Shown here in pieces: positions 50,820-54,713 of a DNA stretch of 54,713 bases. The translations under genes and the position numbers were made by a program. Origin of the DNA: JBOFFC01 sp051648405 (GTDB taxonomy: Bacteria > Planctomycetota > Planctomycetia > Pirellulales > Lacipirellulaceae); the NCBI GenBank assembly GCA_051648405.1, contig JBOFFC010000036.1, forward strand, positions 1 to 54,713, written 5' to 3'. Position 1 is the first letter of the stretch. Each line of letters begins with the position of its first letter. The notes under the pieces are model-generated. The model ran no database searches. It was not told where the DNA came from and saw only the letters and a program-made list of their open reading frames with translations.

Positions 50820-52007
50820 TCAGTCGCCGCGATCGTCGCTGGGGAGCCCCAACCGACGCCGCGCCTCGTCCCCCCACGGGCTGTCGGGCGCCACCTCCAG
50901 GAACCGCCGCCAGTGCCGCGCCCCCTCGTCGGGCTCGCCCGTCCGGTCGAGCGCCACGGCCAACTGGTAGTGGGCGTCGGCGTACCCCTCGTGGGTCTCG
51001 AGCGCCCCGCGAAACGCCGCGATCGCCAGTTGCGGCTCTCCCAACTCCCCGAGGACGCACCCCAGGTTGACCCGCGCCTCGAGGTACTCGCCGTCCAGCT
51101 CGAGGGCCGCGTAGTACCGCTCGCGTGCGGCGCCGGGCTCCCCCGCGGCGTAGAGCATCTCGGCGAGCGTGAAGTGATCGTCGGCCGCGACGGTCCCCCC
51201 CAGCAGCGCCAGGCGCTGCGCCTCGATCGCCCCCCGCACGTCGCCACGGTCGTGCAGCTCCCCCGCCATGCCCCGCGCCTCGTCGGCCACGGGGGGCGAC
51301 GCGATGGGCATCGGGAGCACGCCGCGTGCTACGCCGTCCCCCGAGTCCTCGAGCTCTTCCGCGTCGGTCGAATCAAAATCGAGCCGCTTCTGTCCCCCGG
51401 GTTCGGTCAGTGAATCCCCGTCGCGGACCAGCAGCCCCCCTTCTCCGACGACTAGGTTCAGCTCGGCCAGCGGACGCACGAGCGCAGGATAGCGGCGACC
51501 GAGCTCGTCGAGCGCGCGATCGACCGCGTCGAGCTTGCCGGTCGTCGCGAGCAACTCGGCCAGCAGCCGCGCCAAGCGCGCTTCGCCGAAGTCGTACAGC
51601 GCGAGGCGATTGATCCGCTTCGTCGGCAGCAGCGCCCCACGGCGTTCCCAGCGGCGCACGGCCGCGAGCGGGACCGCCACGAGGTCGGCGAGCATCGCCG
51701 GGCTGTAAAGCCGATTCGCGTTCCCTGGGTGGCCGACGGCCCCGAGGCGGGCCCACAGCTCGACCTCATCGACTACCGCCGAGACGGGGGCGTCGGCGTC
51801 GCTCCGCGGCTCCCCGGCGGCGACCCCATCGCCAAGGACCACGAGCGTCGCCCCGCTCGAAACGACCTCACCCCCCGCTTCGCTCACCAGCCGCACCGCG
51901 TCGCGGCGCGACATCGCTACCAGGGCCCCGGCGAAGCGCACCCGCTCGCCGGCGAGCGGCAGAGGGTCCGGCGCGTTGCGGTCTTCGATCGGGTGGTCGG
52001 GGGCCAT
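50820..52007 (-). CDS. BRCT-MerR-TPR protein
   Basis: A 395-aa cytosolic protein of unusual architecture, starting at ATG 52007. Residues ~18-65 are BRCT-like (GERVRFAGALVAMSRRDAVR then EAGGEVVSSGATLVVLG). Residues ~100-160 are a MerR-type winged helix (YSPAMLADLVAVPLAAVRRW then ERRGALL). Residues ~235-390 hold TPR-like repeats (AADDHFTLAEMLYAAGEPGA, EARVNLGCVLGELGEPQLAI, ADAHYQLAVALDRTGEPDEG). BRCT domains bind phosphopeptides or DNA ends; MerR domains bind promoter DNA. The combination suggests a regulator. I know it as a recurring planctomycete pattern without a known role. It is monocistronic between convergent or spaced neighbours. Confidence 0.78.
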   Translation of the reverse strand: MAPDHPIEDRNAPDPLPLAGERVRFAGALVAMSRRDAVRLVSEAGGEVVSSGATLVVLGDGVAAGEPRSDADAPVSAVVDEVELWARLGAVGHPGNANRLYSPAMLADLVAVPLAAVRRWERRGALLPTKRINRLALYDFGEARLARLLAELLATTGKLDAVDRALDELGRRYPALVRPLAELNLVVGEGGLLVRDGDSLTEPGGQKRLDFDSTDAEELEDSGDGVARGVLPMPIASPPVADEARGMAGELHDRGDVRGAIEAQRLALLGGTVAADDHFTLAEMLYAAGEPGAARERYYAALELDGEYLEARVNLGCVLGELGEPQLAIAAFRGALETHEGYADAHYQLAVALDRTGEPDEGARHWRRFLEVAPDSPWGDEARRRLGLPSDDRGD

Positions 52008-52061
52008 GCGGCCGAGTGTTCCACCCCCCCCACGCCCCGTCAACAAGCCGCCCGCGGCTTA

Positions 52062-52213
52062 GCTGCCGGTTGAAAACGCCGTCGTGGTGTTTCTCAACCT
52101 CGCCAAGCTCACGGCCGAGCCGCTCGCGGCTCGCGAAACCGCGGCGAATGCGCCATGGTTTCGATGTCGCCCCCGTGCGACGACGCAGCCGGTCGAAGAA
52201 TCAACAGGCCGCT
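52062..52213 (-). repeat. ~150-bp dispersed element R2, copy B, inverted relative to copy A
   Basis: Read on the minus strand it matches 2143-2292 through most of its length, with scattered substitutions and one or two short indels. The terminal repeats here are degraded (left agctgccggttga, right tcaacaggccgct). It lies between the BRCT-MerR-TPR gene start and the YTV gene stop. Confidence 0.75.
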
Positions 52214-52227
52214 AGCGCGGCTGCGGC

Positions 52228-53586
52228 TCAGGCGTCCACGGCAGCCGCGGCGTCCTCTGCGGGCGCCTCGTCGGACTCGTCCCCCACTTCGGGCTTCTCC
52301 GCTTCACGCGGCTCGGCCTCGGTCGGCGCAGGACCCGGGTCGATGCGCGGGGCGTCGATCGTCGGCAACCCGCTTGAGTGCGGGGCGCTCGGCTCAACAA
52401 CCGACGGGGCGCAGCAGAGCGACTCGATCGGGGTCCGGACCCACACCGTGCGCGGCGTGCGGACCGTGTAGGTGACCTCTTCCTGGCGCGTGACGACACG
52501 CGGCACGCTGACCTTCTCGACCTTGTCCACCAAGCGGCAAACGCGCACTTCGTACGGCTCGACACGCTCTTCGGCGACCATCTTGCAGACGGTCACCGGC
52601 ACGCGCCGGACCTGCTCCTCGGTCACCATCCGGCAGACCTGCACCGGCTCTTGGCGGTTCACCCGCTCGACCACCTGGCGTGTGACCTGCACCGGCACCG
52701 CGCGGACGTGCTCCTCGGGGACCATCTTGCAGACCTGCACCGGGACCGTGCGGACCGCTTGCTCGGTCACCATCCGCGTCACCTGCACGGAGACGTTCTC
52801 GACAACCTGCTGCGGCACGTAGCTGCTGACCGGCGTCTGAACCGCGACCGGGTTGGACTTGAAGACCCGCTGCACCACCTGCTGCGGGGGGGTCTGCTGC
52901 TGGACCCACGACAGCCCGGGCCGAACCGTCTGCACCATGCCGGTCAGAGGATCGACCGTCTGCTGCGTCGGGAGCCATTGCAGCCGCGGGAACGACGTCT
53001 GCCCGGGGGTCACCGACACCTGATCGACGTAGCCCCCTTGCTCCACGACTTGCGTCTGGAAGGTCGTCACCGGACGCATTACCGTGCGGACTTGCTGCTG
53101 GCTGACCGTCTCGACGACGGGGCGTTGCACGGCGTACGCCTCTTGGCGCTGCTGCGTCTCCCAAACGGGGCGCTGCACCGTGTAGCGCTCTTCGCGCTGC
53201 TGCGTCTCGACAACGTTGCGCACGACGTCGTAGCTGGCGTCGCGGTACTGCGTCTCGTAGACCGGTCGCTGGACGGCGTAACGTTCTTCGCGGACCGACG
53301 TCTCGCTGACCGGCTTCATCACCGTGAAGCGGCGCTCACGCCGCTGGGTCTCGAACACCGGGACCTGACGCACGACGTCGCGCTCTTCGTAGACCGTCTC
53401 GCACACGGGGCGGAAGGCCGTGACCTGCCGCTCTTCGTAGACGGTTTGGCACTCGACACGGTACTCCTGGCCACATCCTCCGTCGCACGGGGAGATCGGC
53501 CCCTGAGCGCCGGCCGGCGCGAAGGCGACCCCCCACGCGACGAGCACGCGGGCGAACGAAGAGACGGACTGCGGGGAACGGACCAT
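52228..53586 (-). CDS. YTV-type repeat surface protein
   Basis: A 452-aa secreted protein starting at ATG 53586 with a signal peptide (VSSFARVLVAWGVAFAPAGA). After a Cys pair (SPCDGGCG), residues ~50-180 are repeats of ~18 residues such as VYEERQVTAFRPVCETVYEE and QRPVYETQYRDASYDVVRNV. A central non-repeat region (LPTQQTVDPLTGMVQTVRPG) follows. Residues ~270-410 return to repeats (VPVQVCKMVPEEHVRAVPVQ), with VCKMV/VCRMV cysteines at regular intervals. The end is acidic and Ala/Pro-rich (GDESDEAPAEDAAAAVDA). This matches planctomycete YTV-domain proteins, predicted cell-surface or fibre components. Regular cysteines could cross-link chains. Confidence 0.88.
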   Translation of the reverse strand: MVRSPQSVSSFARVLVAWGVAFAPAGAQGPISPCDGGCGQEYRVECQTVYEERQVTAFRPVCETVYEERDVVRQVPVFETQRRERRFTVMKPVSETSVREERYAVQRPVYETQYRDASYDVVRNVVETQQREERYTVQRPVWETQQRQEAYAVQRPVVETVSQQQVRTVMRPVTTFQTQVVEQGGYVDQVSVTPGQTSFPRLQWLPTQQTVDPLTGMVQTVRPGLSWVQQQTPPQQVVQRVFKSNPVAVQTPVSSYVPQQVVENVSVQVTRMVTEQAVRTVPVQVCKMVPEEHVRAVPVQVTRQVVERVNRQEPVQVCRMVTEEQVRRVPVTVCKMVAEERVEPYEVRVCRLVDKVEKVSVPRVVTRQEEVTYTVRTPRTVWVRTPIESLCCAPSVVEPSAPHSSGLPTIDAPRIDPGPAPTEAEPREAEKPEVGDESDEAPAEDAAAAVDA

Positions 53587-53886
53587 GGCGAAAGGGTCGG
53601 CGTGGCGAAGGAAACGAGGGGTCGCGCGACGCGCTCGGCGCCTCGCGCAGGAATTGCTCAAGTCTGTGGCGCGACCGGCGGCGCGGCAAATCGATTTCAC
53701 CCCCTCCAGCCGCTAGCGGGGCAAAAAAACTAACGGCGCCTTGGACTTAGAACGCTCAGGCAACCTGCACCGGCGCGCCGACAGCGATCGACACCCGGGG
53801 CGCCGCTCCGCACAAGCGACGCAAGCGTTAGACTTGCCGCATTCGCTACCAACCGACCGACTCCACGCGACGCGCGTCCCCCCGCC
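53587..53886. other. Divergent intergenic region (300 bp)
   Basis: The gap separates the minus-strand YTV gene from the plus-strand ligase gene and should contain both promoters. An A-run (53724-53730, aaaaaaa) after the palindrome ccgctagcgg (53710-53719) and a weak -10-like TAGACT (53829-53834) are the only landmarks. No gene was found. Confidence 0.35.
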
Positions 53887-54609
53887 TTGCTCTTCCTCGA
53901 CGCCACGCTCGCCAGCCACGCCGAGGACCTCGCGCTCGACGAGGTGCTGCTCGCTGCGCCGTCGGGGGACTTCGTCCGCGTGTGGGAGCCGCGCTCACCG
54001 CTCGTCGTGCTCGGCCGGTCCTCGAAGGCCGACGAAGAGGTCGATCTGCACGCCTGCCGAGCGGCCGACGCGAGCGTCTTGCGACGCGCCAGCGGCGGCG
54101 CGACGATCGTCACCGCGCCGGGCTGCCTGATGTACGCCGTGGTCCTCGAATCGTCGTCCGCGGGGGCGCCACGGGGGGTCGATGACGCGCACCGCTGGGT
54201 GCTCGGACGCCTTGCGCACGCCTTGTCGTCGCCCGGAGTCGCCGTCGAACGCTGGGGGACGAGCGACCTCGCCGTGCGAAACGCCGGCGGACTCCGCAAG
54301 GTCTCCGGCAACAGCCTGCGAATCGCGCGCGAGCGGCTCGTGTACCACGGGACACTGCTCTATGGGATGGACCTGGCGATCGTCGGTCGCCTGCTCCGCC
54401 ACCCGCCGCGCGAGCCCGACTACCGCGGGCGCCGCCCCCACGGCGAGTTCCTCGCCAACCTGCCTCTCACGCGCGAACAGGTTGTTGGCGCCGTGCGCGC
54501 GGCGTTCCCCGCTGACCGCGCGCCCCTTGAGACGCTCGAGCGGTTCGCCGACAGCGCGACGCGACTCGCGCTGGAAAAGTTCTCCGCCCCACCGTGGAAG
54601 GTCGTGTGA
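53887..54609 (+). CDS. Lipoate--protein ligase-like protein
   Basis: A 240-aa protein starting at TTG 53887 (LLFLDATLASHAEDLALDEV). The BPL_LplA_LipB fold is shown by VRVWEPRSPLVVLGRSSKAD, the lipoyl/AMP-binding RRASGGATIVTAPGCLMYAV and the catalytic lysine K138 in GLRKVSGNSLRIA. The length fits LplA-like enzymes without the C-terminal accessory domain. It may ligate lipoate or octanoate to carrier proteins. Its stop overlaps the following gene start (GTGA). Confidence 0.85.
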   Translation: MLFLDATLASHAEDLALDEVLLAAPSGDFVRVWEPRSPLVVLGRSSKADEEVDLHACRAADASVLRRASGGATIVTAPGCLMYAVVLESSSAGAPRGVDDAHRWVLGRLAHALSSPGVAVERWGTSDLAVRNAGGLRKVSGNSLRIARERLVYHGTLLYGMDLAIVGRLLRHPPREPDYRGRRPHGEFLANLPLTREQVVGAVRAAFPADRAPLETLERFADSATRLALEKFSAPPWKVV

Positions 54610-54713
54610 CGACAAACGATCACCGCGCGCCGCTGCTGGCGATGCTCGCCGAGTACGCGCTGCGAACACCCGAGGAAGCCGACGTCGCCGAGCGGATCGC
54701 CGCCCTCGTCGCG
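54606..54713 (+). CDS. Partial gene, 36 codons to window edge (possible NUDIX-type hydrolase N-terminus)
   Basis: The GTG at 54606 overlaps the ligase stop (GTGA) and the frame stays open to the end. It encodes VTTNDHRAPLLAMLAEYALR then TPEEADVAERIAALVA. The sequence is helical. A NUDIX hydrolase with a leading helix of this kind is one possibility based on a faint resemblance, but too little is visible. Confidence 0.4.
   Translation, partial: MTTNDHRAPLLAMLAEYALRTPEEADVAERIAALVA

Noticed and set aside
1..54713. tRNA or rRNA genes
   Set aside because: No cloverleaf with GGTTCRA-type T-arm or rRNA-like block was found by eye. A tRNAscan/Rfam run would settle this.

Overview
The window is a high-GC bacterial chromosome segment that looks planctomycetal, most likely order Pirellulales (inferred from gene content; there is no rRNA to confirm it). 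The markers are a YTV-type repeat surface protein, a PEP-CTERM protein, many secreted HEAT/TPR proteins, a BRCT-MerR-TPR protein, an AsmA/TamB-like giant, a LysM/L,D-transpeptidase-like protein, and intergenic spaces filled with palindromic 'word-like' repeats. GTG starts and 4-base ATGA/GTGA gene overlaps are common. No rRNA, tRNA, CRISPR array, transposase or integrase was seen.

Region 1 (1-33.5 kb) is ordinary chromosome. It holds a secreted metallophosphoesterase; an AsmA-like protein coupled to a zincin; glyA; a response regulator; a HEAT/TPR protein; an alpha/beta hydrolase; a DUF2617-type protein; an endonuclease III relative; a LysM protein with a decayed YkuD domain; pyrE; a putative PD-(D/E)XK protein; fabH; oligoendopeptidase F; a Tat-exported oxidoreductase; small membrane proteins; a PEP-CTERM protein; an aquaporin; a P-II protein; and thyA-folA. 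It ends in a translation block. On the minus strand run efp, lemA, an M48 protease and epmA. Divergently on the plus strand run epmB and an rlmN/cfr-family gene. This makes a cluster with EF-P, its beta-lysine synthase and its ligase together.

Region 2 (33.5-45.9 kb, all minus strand) is a compact phage-type head and packaging module. In transcription order it reads: YiiX-like papain-fold protein, membrane trypsin-like protease, unknown 281-aa protein, small membrane/coiled-coil protein, ParB-like protein, ABC-ATPase/GNAT fusion, small and large terminase, portal, 70-aa protein, prohead-protease-like protein, decoration-like protein, major capsid protein, and two small head-completion-like proteins. 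No tail, replication, repressor or integrase gene is visible. The module starts right after a strong intrinsic terminator, and host-type palindromic repeats lie inside it. It therefore looks like a long-resident or domesticated capsid/packaging island (possibly GTA-like or satellite-like) rather than a complete prophage.

Region 3 (46.3-54.7 kb) returns to chromosome: a secreted DNase I-fold protein, a HEAT protein, a CoA-binding protein, a polytopic membrane protein, the BRCT-MerR-TPR protein, the YTV protein, a lipoate-ligase-like protein, and the start of a further gene at the window edge.

The most interesting items are the tail-less capsid island with its ABC-GNAT/ParB pair, the EF-P modification cluster, the decayed L,D-transpeptidase, and a rich set of dispersed palindromic repeats, including a ~150-bp element present in two inverted copies 50 kb apart.
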